A stretch of 48,303 bases of DNA. Origin: Reticulitermes lucifugus. Lineage: Eukaryota; Arthropoda; Insecta; Blattodea; Rhinotermitidae. Of this stretch, positions 8,700-19,558 are shown piece after piece. Below the pieces are notes generated by a model that did not search any database, was not told the DNA's origin, and saw nothing but the letters and a program-made list of their open reading frames with translations. Position 1 is the first letter of the stretch. Every line of letters starts with the position of its first letter. Location: the NCBI GenBank assembly GCA_026260175.1, contig JAKCWW010000604.1:45037-93339 (forward strand), given 5' to 3'. The position numbers and the translations under genes are program-made.

Positions 8700-11600
8700 C
8701 CCGACTCGCACTCCTGTATCGTTAGACTTGCAGTGTTTCAGACTGGATGCCACTGGTTCGGTAGGCTGCACCCTGCTACTTCGGCAGAGCCTAGCTCCTA
8801 AGGCATTTATTTATTTATTTATTTATTCACTAATGTAATCATATATTTATTTGTGGTTAATTTTAGTCTCTGTTCATTTATTTTTCTACCTTCTATAATA
8901 CCATCTTTTAGTATGGATTTATTGGGAATTTGTTATTCTTGAACGAGTTTTAGGTTTGTTTTATTTGTTTTTACTGATAATTTTTGCGTTAATTTAGTTT
9001 TGTGTCATGTTGTTACTGTTTTTTAAATCATATTAATTGTTAATTTGTTGGACTTTGACGAAGTTTGGGAATCTTTGTATATTTATTTTTGCTGTTAATT
9101 TTAGCTGTAATTCATTTATTTTTTGTCTCTGTTGACATTATTTATTGACTGATACTTTTAATGAAGGTTGATTATTAATTTCCTATAACAGTCAATTACT
9201 TTTCAATTATTCACATGTTATCTCAGAATATTAGAATAGTTTGGGATGTTGTGAGGGTAGTCCTGTTAACTGTGACTGTACGCTCAAAATGTCCTACATG
9301 AAGTTCGTTATATATTTCATTACATGTTTCAGTTAAGCGCCCACCTTGAGTGTTACAGAGCATTAATACTCGTATGTTACCTGCAGTCATGGCGGTAAAC
9401 AAGACGTAAGGTACTTGTTGTACCGAATAAAATCAGCAGCATTCACAGCGTTATTGCTGAAGATTCATGTTTTCTGATATGTTAGCCGCGCCGAATGATT
9501 CAGAAGTTACCGACGTTTCGAAAGGTCTTGGTGCCTTCATTTTCGGGATTAAGCTGTTCTTGGCCAAATTAACGACTGAAGATGACATTTTTTATATGCG
9601 TCCATTGTTTTAACCCCCCAGAGAAGTATTTAGCATTTCTAAAGACGGTATAATTCTCTTCCCATTCACATATGCATTCTTCGTGCGGTGAAGACTTGCA
9701 GGTGGAGTTCGTTATGGCTATTGCTACTGAAGGGTAAAGTTGGCTAAGTTCAGAACGGTATCATGATTTATTGTGAAATGAAGGTAAAGCCCCACACATT
9801 CACTGGGCGCTGTACATCGAGGACATTCGTAGATTTCAGGCTCAAGCCGCTTTACTCTCGGCGAAAAAGGTCTTTGTGCTTCTGGTGTAGGACGTAGGAT
9901 GAACTCGAGAGCCAGTCTGGATTTGATGACAGAGAAGAATTGCTTCCCAGTATCGAACCATGACCACCCAGTCTAGTCAGTAACTTGGCCAGTAACTTTA
10001 CTATCTCCGCTCAAGACGGTAACTGTTTCTGAAGCTTTGTTGCCGAAATCTGAAGGCGATTTGTTTTCTTCTAATTCCATATTTACGAGTCCCATTTGTA
10101 AACTTTGCATTTTAAGTGTTTGAAGATATGTAGGGCTATGTCAAAAATTCAACATTAATAACTCATTGACAGGCTACTTTTTTTTTCTGTCGGACTGTTG
10201 GAATCAGTGGCACTAATCCATCGTCTTCGTCATCGCTACCTTCAATGAAATTAACGAATCCTTAGGTGGCATCTTACTGCTGTGGGAATGAGCACTGAGT
10301 TTAGGTTCTTCCACTTCACCTACATGTACCGAATTAGTACGGAGTTCCACTCCCCCATTTGTCACAGACTGTCGCATTCATTGCGTGCTGTGTCATTACT
10401 AGCATACGTGCTTAGTACTTACTGAAAAACAATAATACTGCTGCTTCCTACTTAGCGGTTTTATTTATTTCCTTTCCTGATATTTCATCAGGAGCAATTG
10501 AGAATTAAACTGTTCAGCCTGGTGAGGAGAACGGCTGAACAACTGAGTATGTTCGAAGGCAAATTATTCTTTTGGGACTGATAACTCATAATAGTATCAC
10601 AAATGGCTCCTCTCGCCCGTAGTTTCTGTATAAATATAATGTATTTGAGTGAACATGTCCAAGTAAGGTACTAATTTTTTAGCATGTGAAATATTAAATC
10701 TGTTTGAAAGTTATTTTCTCACCGAAAGTACTCTTTGTAGGACATACGAGTAGATGTTCCATGTGTCTAGACCCCTCGGATATACTTACGTATCCAATTT
10801 CACTCTTGGGTATTGTTTTGAAAAATCAGCCACACAGATTTCGTTAGTTTACATTAGTTTAAATTGAGTTTTGTTTGGTGGACAAAAATATTGGGTTTTC
10901 ATTAAGATATCTTTGTCTTCTAACTAAATTTATATAATTCAGATATTTTACCGTATATTTAATATGGATGTGATTCAATCACTGGTCACGGGCATGTGTA
11001 AGACTGGTTCTGGTGGTTCCGGTTTCCTGTCCTGTGGGTACCAGGTGTTCTTACTGTTGGGAAGACGGTAGGAGTGTGAAGTTGACAACTTTTAACTATC
11101 TAATTATCAATTTATTAATGCATTTTACCGCCATGCTTCCCATATGCTTTCATGGATAAATGCTAACGCTCCAGAGCGGTTACATAATTCATACGGAGGT
11201 TTGATCCCTGAACCGCCAAAACTGTTAGCGAAAAAGTGTGTAATTCGTATTTGATCAATAAAAGTTAATTATTATATCAGAACGTATGGTTGCCAGTTGT
11301 GTGTGTGTTCGTATTTATTGTCAGATATTCAATTACAGGGATATTATCCATTACAGCACTGTTACTTCCCCCTTCATATTTTAGCACTTTTGTTGTTTCG
11401 GGGACGAAGTATATGAAGGAGCAGTGCTGCCAACCGAACGTGAATTCCAGTCTGTACAGTAGTGGTGGGAGTTGGTGGTGGTCTAGTGGTGCATCTGGAG
11501 GGAATGTTGCCTGCACTGTAGTTTGCTGGGTGCTGGGTTCATGGACGGGGGTAGTGCTAATACCTTCGTATTGGCCTTAGCAGTGGTGGCTCAGTAAGTT

Positions 11601-12900
11601 GCTTCGGTTGCCAAATGTTCTCGAATACGGAAATACAACCTTGTGCGCCCGCGTACAGACGCCTGTTCCCCCTTTCCGCATTAATTATTTGTAAACGCTT
11701 TCTTGAATTTGGACATGTCCTGTTGTGTTGGTTTTCTCTGTTCTCAGATCGTAGGCGCAGTAGATAAATAAAAGATAAATTAGAGAAAACTTTTCGTTAT
11801 TATAATGGCATTCTTAATTTGTAGGAGTTTTAAATTTAGTCCAATTTAAAAACTTGAGAGACATGTGAATGCTTTCCATTCACATGCTTTTGTGAACACT
11901 GTACTGAATGCTCGAGGTTCCTTAAACGTAGAGAATTTCTTGACCAACTGTCATTTTTAAATAATATCCTGTGCCATGTCATTAATAACTTAACTGGATT
12001 TCTAAAGTATATCCAGCGTTCATCGTAGTTATTTCCACAATAAAGTGCATTGGACTTTCACGCCCGCCGTATTTGTTTTTTTTATTCCGTATGAGTTTTG
12101 TTGAAAAAGATATGTACTTGCAGGTTTCAGAGTTTTTGTTACCAGTAATGTGTCTGATTTCCTTGTTTTACTGGATACATTGATCAGTTGAACGTTTTCA
12201 TTAAAGGTATTAGCGACAGGAAAATGTTACCACTGCAACGAGTTCATTTCATTTCATTTCACATATTAAACACACTCGATTAGTTATTCTGTATAGTACC
12301 TAGCTAGTCTTTGATTCCATGCTTACCAGCAGAACGCTTACATTACGTACATACGTACGTACATGCGTGTGTGTGTGTATATGTATGTGTGTATTGATAC
12401 ATATGACTTAATAATCACCCTTACTGGTATTGGGATCGGTTATTGTATTACATTGGGAAGATGTGAATGTACTGGTTCTTGTGTGAGAAAGAGATGGAAA
12501 AGATAACACTAACTCGTATTCATATACGGAGCCCCACTGCTATGGTGCCATGGTAATGGTAGAAACTGTCGACTTAGGAATGAACAGTGTGACATGTAAC
12601 TTCAGAAAGCGTAATTCTGACTGAGGATTTCCAAGGTAATAAAACAGTATTTAAATTTTGCTGGTTATTTCTCAGTTTTCTGACTTGTGTAGAGTTAATT
12701 GTATTTCATTAACTTTGTTTAATATTCACGTGGTTTAATATTTTCAGCCATGATATATACCATAATTATTGCTGTATGAATAGAATGTGGATGCATTTGT
12801 ACTGTTGTTATGATGATGCATTTGTTCCAGAATTGAAAGGTTTGGTGTAAAGAAAGGACATATGTAGCCTCCTTTTTAGTGCATGTAATAGGAGGTGAAA
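8700..12900 (+). other. intronic, no gene seen
   Basis: AT-rich DNA with an ATTT tandem run at 8805-8826 and TACG/GT-rich simple sequence near 12344-12395. No exon-like open frame with family motifs, no tRNA and no clear transposon ends were seen. Interpreted as the large intron after the pan exon. Confidence 0.5.
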
Positions 12901-12904
12901 AAAC

Positions 12905-13090
12905 GTACTGAAAATTGTTGGCCTTGTCAGGACGCCGGATTCACATGGCGGAGGCTCAGGTTTATTTGCAGGGCAGTCCGTGTGGGATTTGTGATGGACG
13001 GCGTGGCACAGGAACAGCTTGTTCTAAGAGTAATCTGTTTTCTCCCTTCAGTTGTCATTCCTCCAAAGCCGTATGTTCTTTAATTCACCT
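12905..13090 (+). mobile_element. SINE-like repeat, family B, copy 1
   Basis: Contains GGCGGAGGCTCAGGTTTATT, then GTGGGATTTGTGATGGACG, GGCACAGGAACAG and TTGTCATTCCTCCAAAGCCG. This order of blocks recurs at 15495-15715 (minus), 31095-31215 and 41610-41740. It is divergent, and no target duplication was recognised. Confidence 0.6.
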
Positions 13091-13775
13091 ACCATCAACA
13101 CTGTATGGTCAAGTCACTAAATAAACCACAAAGAGAACGAAAGAATGAAACTGCACGTGTTCACAAACGCAGTAAATGACTGGATTGACACTACTTTGCT
13201 TTCCGTCGTAATTTTCAGAATCTAATTATATCATTAAACCATTCATAATTTTTGTTGCATGAAAACATTAAAACCTGTTGCAGTGTCAGGCTTGATATTC
13301 ATGTACCAGAATTACGTAGGCTATGATTTTTCAGCCGTAATAATGTGAAAATAGCGCACATCGACTGTTTAGAAATAACCGAGATTTTGCAACGATTTAC
13401 AAGTTCGCCATCTAGTTTCTTTTTCATACGTGGTATTGAAAAGTGTTGGTATGCGTAGTTTCAGGTTTTTTGGGGGGCTCTCTCTCTCTCTCAGCATTTT
13501 TGGGGTATTACAGTGGATTCTTGAAATACATATCTGTTGCTCAAACTTCAAATTATTTCCATTAATTTACGTTTGGTTTAATTGTTGTGTAATTTGGGCA
13601 AATGTTCCACGTTGCATGGCGTTCATGATAGTAATTCTGACTAACCTTCTCTGATTTACGGAGAAGGCTGTTTCTGAGAACAGAGCCTGTCTGTCTTAAT
13701 GTTGTGTAGCACAATATTAGTATATGTATCTGATTATTAATGTCATGTTAAAATATGCGAATTTACGATAGACTC

Positions 13776-13813
<38 letters not shown>

Positions 13814-14189
13814 TTTGTGGTATTTAGATTAAAGCCCTTAATTCAGCATTCGTAGAGACAAATTTTGCAAGAAGGAATATGATAAATTTATGTTGACAGA
13901 CTTCTTCAAAGGATCTGGGGTTTGTTACGCCCTTCCGCGTCCTTGTTTTTTAGTTTCACAGTGACAGACCTCCCCCCCCCAAAAAAAACTATGCTATCTT
14001 TCTCACCAGCCGGCCGGTTGCCCCATTAAGCCAGAGCGTCGCAAAAGTGACCAAGGGAAAACACATAATGTTCGATATAAACAATCAGTCGCTAAATGGA
14101 AACGAAACAGTAAGAAAAGAAAAGGTTTGTGCATTTGTATGTGCTTGTATATGCCTAAGAGTTGAAAATTCTGTTATTTTTATGACCCC
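13091..14189. other. intronic, simple repeats only
   Basis: Holds a CT run (about 13482-13495), a TAA microsatellite (13778-13807) and a C/A homopolymer junction near 13972-13989. No gene seen. Confidence 0.5.
13778..13807. repeat. TAA microsatellite
   Basis: About ten perfect TAA units. Confidence 0.95.
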
Positions 14190-14850
14190 AACTAACTAAG
14201 TAACTAACTCCATGGAGCAGAGTCTTTCTTGAGAAGCTAACAGGTCCTCAGCTAGTCAAGAAANNNNNNNNNNNNNNNNNNNNNNNNNNNNNNNNNNNNN
14301 NNNNNNNNNNNNNNNNNNNNNNNNNNNNNNNNNNNNNNNNNNNNNNNNNNNNNNNNNNNNNNNNNNNNNNNNNNNNNNNNNNNNNNNNNNNNNNNNNNNN
14401 NNNNNNNNNNNNNNNNNNNNNNNNNNNNNNNNNNNNNNNNNNNNNNNNNNNNNNNNNNNNNNNNNNNNNNNNNNNNNNNNNNNNNNNNNNNNNNNNNNNN
14501 NNNNNNNNNNNNNNNNNNNNNNNNNNNNNNNNNNNNNNNNNNNNNNNNNNNNNNNNNNNNNNNNNNNNNNNNNNNNNNNNNNNNNNNNNNNNNNNNNNNN
14601 NNNNNNNNNNNNNNNNNNNNNNNNNNNNNNNNNNNNNNNNNNNNNNNNNNNNNNNNNNNNNNNNNNNNNNNNNNNNNNNNNNNNNNNNNNNNNNNNNNNN
14701 NNNNNNNNNNNNNNNNNNNNNNNNNNNNNNNNNNNNNNNNNNNNNNNNNNNNNNNNNNNNNNNNNNNNNNNNNNTCTTCCTGAATGGAATTTCGACTTGT
14801 TAGGGTTGTTCCCAAATATTTGAACTGTTCCACCCTTCCTAGGAAGTCTT
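14190..14850 (-). mobile_element. LINE 3' end interrupted by assembly gap
   Basis: The minus strand right of the gap reads MEQFKYLGTTLTSRNSIQE, the reverse-transcriptase-end signature F-K-Y-L-G-T-T-L-T of a common insect LINE. Left of the gap, the minus strand carries the 3' terminal block of the same family (a Phe-Leu then stop, then GACCTGTTAGCTTCTCAAGA and TCCATGGAGTTAGTTA). The same block recurs on the + strand at 17380-17450. The two flanks therefore bound one element, and the Ns should hold the missing C-terminal ORF, including the PEGKRPLGRP segment. This is the same family as 3391-3600. Confidence 0.8.
14264..14774. other. assembly gap (511 N)
   Basis: A run of N inside the LINE copy above; no sequence can be read. 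The retained flanks suggest repeat-driven assembly failure. Confidence 0.98.
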
Positions 14851-15494
14851 TTTACAGCCGCGGATTCTTAGCGGCAGGTGGCACTGATTGCCGAGAGCAG
14901 CCTTCCGTCATGGAGCTGTCATTCGTAATGGTTATGTGTTCCGTTACGTTTTCATTGTGCCTGAATCGAGAAAGGTTTCTGAATTGATAACACTTGTGAC
15001 TTGTATGATGAATATGTGCGATACGAATCTGACGGGACACGGCTTCAAGATGAAATTTTTGTGGTGTTTCTTAGTGCCAGGCGTTATACCTTTGAGTGTG
15101 TCATGAACGATTCCACACTAGTCGTTCCAGCTTAGGCGATGTCTGAAGTTGATGCTGCATTGCTACATAATCATCATTCCATCCATCCAAACTGTATTAA
15201 GACCGACTACGGTAGACGTGTCCATAAGGTTTGTCTGTCCATCTTTCCGTGCAGTCCATCCGCATGGCATAATTCGCCTGGCATTGCACAGGTATTTTTT
15301 TTTATTCTGTACGGAGGATTTACACAAACATTTTTTGACAGATTCCATTGCTGGTTAAATTCGGACAAAACAGGCACTTAGGTGAAGGCTGCGTACACGT
15401 AGCATACTGACGTGCTGTGTGCGACATGACTATAAGACACGGGGTTTTTGTGGTGAAGGGCCCCACAGCAGATGCTACGGACGCACCGCAGCCG
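14851..15494. other. non-coding, nothing recognised
   Basis: No family motifs in the open frames. A T run lies at about 15294-15304. The right end may belong to the family B repeat that follows. Confidence 0.45.
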
Positions 15495-15715
15495 TGAGGC
15501 TTATTGTGCAACCTTGTGATGAAGATGATTAGTTTTTTGGTTTTTCCGTGTAATGGAGCACCGGTGGAATGAAACTGACGGGGGAAATCCGAAGTACTCG
15601 GGGAAAAACCTGTCCCAGTGCCATTTTGTCCACCACAAATCCCACATGGACTGACCCCGGGCCTCCGCGGTGAGAGGCCGGCGAATAACCGCATGAGCCA
15701 TGGCACGGCCTAAGA
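15495..15715 (-). mobile_element. SINE-like repeat, family B, copy 2 (best preserved)
   Basis: On the minus strand it runs through GCCGTGCCATGGCTCATGCG, TTCGCCGGCCTCTCACCGCG, GAGGCCCGGGGTCAGTCC, GTGGGATTTGTGGTGGACAA, TGGCACTGGGACAGG, GAGTACTTCGG and TTTCATTCCACCGG. The 5' part has a tRNA-like layout, with GTGGCTCATGCGG as an A-box-like block and the CCGGGGTCAGTCC block in the B-box position. This suggests a tRNA-derived SINE with an eroded B box. The other copies in the window lack this head. Confidence 0.65.
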
Positions 15716-16825
15716 CATCCGTTACTAAAACACGGATGAATTATCTCACGCAAAAGATCACTTTCGCGATAGATTGTATTCTGTTGTTAAGATACGGAAA
15801 AGGCAAATATACTTGGTAACGTGGCAGGGCGTGCTTAAGTTATAGGTAGTTTAGTGTTGTTGTCACATTGTTTATGAATTTGCAGTCTGCAGACAATGAC
15901 AATGCAAACGCGCCAGAAGTGTTACGCTGCCCTTGCATTTGTCATTTTGTCGTCTTAGGCATCTGCCATTCAGTCTGATTCGAATTCGGTAATCCGATTT
16001 CCTAATTAATTTTAAGCGTTGTCGAAGACGACTGTATAGAAAGCACTGATTAGAGAGGTATTAAGTGCAATATAGTAATTCAGTGCCTTTTCACTTACAT
16101 ACAGGCAGTGCCTGCCGAACCGTTAAACAGGAAACGAATGAATTTTGCATTGAACATTACCACGTGTGAAGCACCGCCCAATGTAGCAGCAACAGCAGCC
16201 GCAGCAGGATACAAAGACTTTCGACTTTTGTATTAGCCTGTTTCGGAAGAAGTTTAGTGTGGGCCTGACATACAGCTGTTGTGGAGGAAACATAATGAGT
16301 ACGAAATTTTAGTGGAATGCGGTCGACCTGAACGAGATGGTTCGCTGATATTAAAATGGCATATTATGTGAACTATACGTTAGTTTTTGTGATACCTCGA
16401 TAACACTTTGGGTTCAGTAACATGCGGTCCGTCGCTTAAGGGAGTTCAGCGCGAGGATGTTCGTCTAGTTCGGTACCATGTCAAATTTATTATCGCGGCC
16501 TTAAAACGAATTTCATAAACATTGTATTTAAGTGCCGAACATTAACAGCGCCCTATGCTGGTAAGGGATGTGCATTTTTCTCTTCGCTGCCAATTGTGCG
16601 TACCAGCGGTGGGTCATACCCCTGTCCACTGCGTAGTGGGAAGCGTATGCAACAATCGGAAAGTCACAAATCAATACCGAGGTCTAGAATGCGTGGACGT
16701 TTACCACCATCCTCTTGATACCGTAGTGTTGTAGCTGGAAGTGCCTGCTGTTGCAATGATTAGTGAAGACGGTTCCACTTCTGAACGCATTCGTATTCAG
16801 AAGTATCTGACTCGAGGCTGCATAA
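15716..16825. other. non-coding, nothing recognised
   Basis: No gene, RNA or known repeat recognised. Confidence 0.45.
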
Positions 16826-17510
16826 CGTCAGTAGTTGATACGCCATAAAATAACCGAAATTGGCCTTCAGATTAGGTATTTTCGTTACCACAAAATTACA
16901 ATGGTTGACACAGTGTTGTTAACCGGAAAAGAAGTAAAAATAATGCAGCTTTATACATAAGCTGTTCCCGTTTTCTGATATTCGTTGTGCCCCTGTTGTT
17001 ATTCCTGTTGTTTCTAAGCTGTTACAGCTTAGAAAGATTAACGAGTAACCAGCAGATTAGTGTAATATATCTTGATACGACGTGTATAATAACCGAATGA
17101 CCAGCCAGTCAGAATACTTCATTCTCATGGTGTTTCCTGTCTCGCAACCACATTATTTGAGATGCAGGGTTGCAAATCAAAGTGACCAGCCTATCTCAAT
17201 AATTCAGTAGTCCGGTAGTTCCTGTTATGTTGGAGCCGTAGTGGTTGATACAGTGACGTCAAATAACCGAGTGACCAACCAGTAAGAATAGTTCAGCTTA
17301 ATACACTTGTTCTCAGATTAGGGACAGGTGGCGGGCTGTTGTGAATGCGGTAATGAACCTTCGGGTTCCGTAAAACTCGGGGAGTTTCTTAACTAGCTGA
17401 CGACCTGTTAGCTTCTCAAGAAGGACTGTGTTCCATGGAGTTAGTTAATACTCTTGTTACAGGGAAACCCTGAGTAGTTGATGCAGCGTTGTAAAACAAA
17501 CGAATAATCA
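16826..17510 (+). repeat. dispersed degenerate motif GTTGATACAG...AATAACCGA
   Basis: A block like GTWGTTGATACAG, followed within about 20 bases by AATAACCGA and in some copies GTGACCAACCAG, occurs at 16831, 16901, 17071, 17241 and 17474. Spacings are irregular (about 70, 170, 170 and 233). It looks like a decayed tandem array with about a 170-base unit, or overlapping copies of one unknown repeat. A LINE 3' end (17340-17450) lies inside it. Confidence 0.5.
17340..17450 (+). mobile_element. LINE 3'-terminal fragment
   Basis: Reads VNAVMNLRVP then an FLTS-stop segment and the untranslated block GACCTGTTAGCTTCTCAAGA and TCCATGGAGTTAGTTA. This is the 3' end of the same LINE family as 14190-14850, in the opposite orientation. 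It is strongly 5'-truncated, as is usual for LINE insertions. Confidence 0.75.
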
Positions 17511-18550
17511 ACCGGAAATCCCATTGTGTTCTTCGTGTTAATGCCCGGGAATGGCGAAATCTTTGCTAAATACTACCACAAATTCCAATTTATATTTTAG
17601 TGCCACAGATTCGTCCTAGCAACCCGACAAACTCCTCCTCCCCCCACCCACCTCCTTCACATTTTGTGCCACTCTGTCCTTCCAGCCAGCCTTCGTTTTA
17701 TGTCCATGTTTACATTTCCGTCTCATCAAAAACGAAGATCGTTTGAAGGTACGGAAGAAGAGAGGCGAAAAACGCGTTTAAACATCATCGCGGCGCTCAG
17801 CCGTCTTCTGTTTTATTTGTAGTTTCGCTTGCAGACACAGGCAGCGTTAATTAGGTAAAGGAAAATCGCAGCCCATCTCTTTGTTCCACTGCTTTTTAGA
17901 AATGGTTTATATATAGATGGTAGTATCCGTTTCTGTGTAACGGGTTAGTGTTGCCGGTAGCTGGATATCCAAGTATCGTGGTTTGTTTAACGACACATAC
18001 GCTATACAGCATATAATAATATGATAATTACGAATTCAGAGGGTCGTAGAGAGAATTGGTTATGACTTGTTTTAAGGACCGTTTCTGTTTTCAGTTGCTT
18101 ACGCTGTCGCTGAGAGATATGTTTATGCAGTAGTCCGAAAAAGGGCCTGCCTGAAGTCGGGTTTTAATGCGTGACTGACATCTTTTCAACAACTCGGGAA
18201 ACAAGAATTAATCTCATTTATTTAAAATTTCAAGAAAAGTAATATAAATCAGTTTGAGAGAGTACAGAATCAACACAGACACCCACGGAGATACTCGTAA
18301 TTGCTTTGTTGTGTCACCTTTAGTGCGAGGTAAATTCTGAAACCATGTTTGAAATTAAAATTTGCGAATTCAGTTCTTACAACGGTGTTGAGGAAGACTT
18401 AAGTCTCCTGGGATGTGACGCTATGTCGATTGCTAAATTTATGTACGTTTCGAAGGATTTCGATGCCTCGGGTTACACTGTTCTTGAACTTTAGACCCAG
18501 AAGACGGAGGCAATATGCTTATCCGAAACATCGATAACTACAGTGAGAGC
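17511..18550. other. non-coding, nothing recognised
   Basis: A C-rich stretch (about 17631-17660) is the only compositional feature noticed. Confidence 0.45.
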
Positions 18551-18557
18551 TGTGTAT

Positions 18558-19090
18558 GTTGGCCACCTTTGATTGTATTCAGTGTCGCCTAACTTATATT
18601 GGTGGCCAACTTATTGAAACCACGCGGAAGTATGAAAATTGAACTGTGCAGATATCACGCAGATGTACAGTTCAGAGTGCAGAGACAAGTGGTCGAGCTG
18701 GAAAACAGGTACATATCCGTGTCAATGAATAGTGACTTGAAGTACAGTAATGGGTTAGTTGGCTCCAGGAAATTCCAATCAGTTGTCGTACTTGTGGAGA
18801 AAGAAATGTTGGAGGTTGATTGGGCAAGAGGTAGTTATGCTGGTGAATGAGGATTTCGGCCCATGTACGGTGTGACACGAAAAGTATACAGCCGTTTATG
18901 TCGGCCAGCATAGGGAGGTTGAACTTACATATAAAGCATGACACTAAATTTGATACTGTGGCCAAGATTCAAGATACACAGGTGGCCAATTTAAGGACCA
19001 TGTATCACATCATATAAGAATTTGCCGTTTCCATAAAAGTATGGCCAACTCTGACAGGTGGCCGACTTATAAGGGTGGCCAACCTCGCAG
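18558..19090. repeat. segment with repeated GGTGGCCAA motifs, possible MITE
   Basis: GTTGGCCACC occurs at 18558-18567. GGTGGCCAAC occurs at 18601 and 19074, GGTGGCCAAT at 18981, ATGGCCAACT at 19041 and GGTGGCCGAC at 19057. The outermost copies are inverted (GTTGGCCACC on the left, GGTGGCCAAC on the right), about 530 bases apart, as in a small inverted-repeat transposon with subterminal repeats. No target duplication could be fixed. An 83-codon open frame inside (18599-18850) has no family motif. Confidence 0.45.
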
Positions 19091-19354
19091 ACCTTGCTGT
19101 GTTTACCAACCCACAAAGCATTACATCTTAAAGACTTTAAATCTTAGTATTTGTTTAATCCTGTAATCGTCATCATCATATGGGAATACAGCAGAGTTAA
19201 CAAAAGTGCAATGAGTGATATTACTTAGCTGTTTGTGGTTTCTAGTTAGTTGTTAGCTGAGAACTTGAAGCACTAGACCTTGTGTGCTGTTGCAGATCTC
19301 TAATACTTGGAATCTACCGGAAACGTGTCCTTGAACGTCGCAATTGTATCCGTC

Positions 19355-19558
19355 TTGCTTAAAAGTTTTTGGGTTGTAGCCCGGCGTCAATTTTTGGTGT
19401 ATAACCAACGTTTCGGGAACACTTAAGGATCCTTTTTACCCAAGACCCTAAGGATCCTTTTTACCCAAGACCCTGAAGATGGGACAAACAAGTGTTCCCG
19501 AAACGTTGGTTATGCACCAAAAATTGACGCCGGGCTGCAACCCAAAACTTTTAAGCAA
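19355..19558. repeat. 204-bp inverted repeat with 68-69 bp arms
   Basis: The left arm 19355-19423 and right arm 19491-19558 are reverse complements with only two substitutions and one single-base indel. The loop holds a perfect 25-bp tandem duplication (19425-19449 and 19450-19474, starting AAGGATCC). The arm tip is CCCGAAACGTTGG, and the loop ends CCCTGAAGATGGGAC. Related blocks occur at 41832-41890 and 42713-42795. The layout resembles back-to-back ends of a retroelement or a foldback element. Confidence 0.85.

Noticed and set aside
8805..8826. ATTTA repeats after the pan exon as an AU-rich mRNA instability element
   Set aside because: It is a simple ATTT microsatellite, and no evidence places it in a 3' UTR.
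14252..14833. 193-codon open frame through the N gap
   Set aside because: Open only because Ns contain no stops. The readable ends belong to a LINE.
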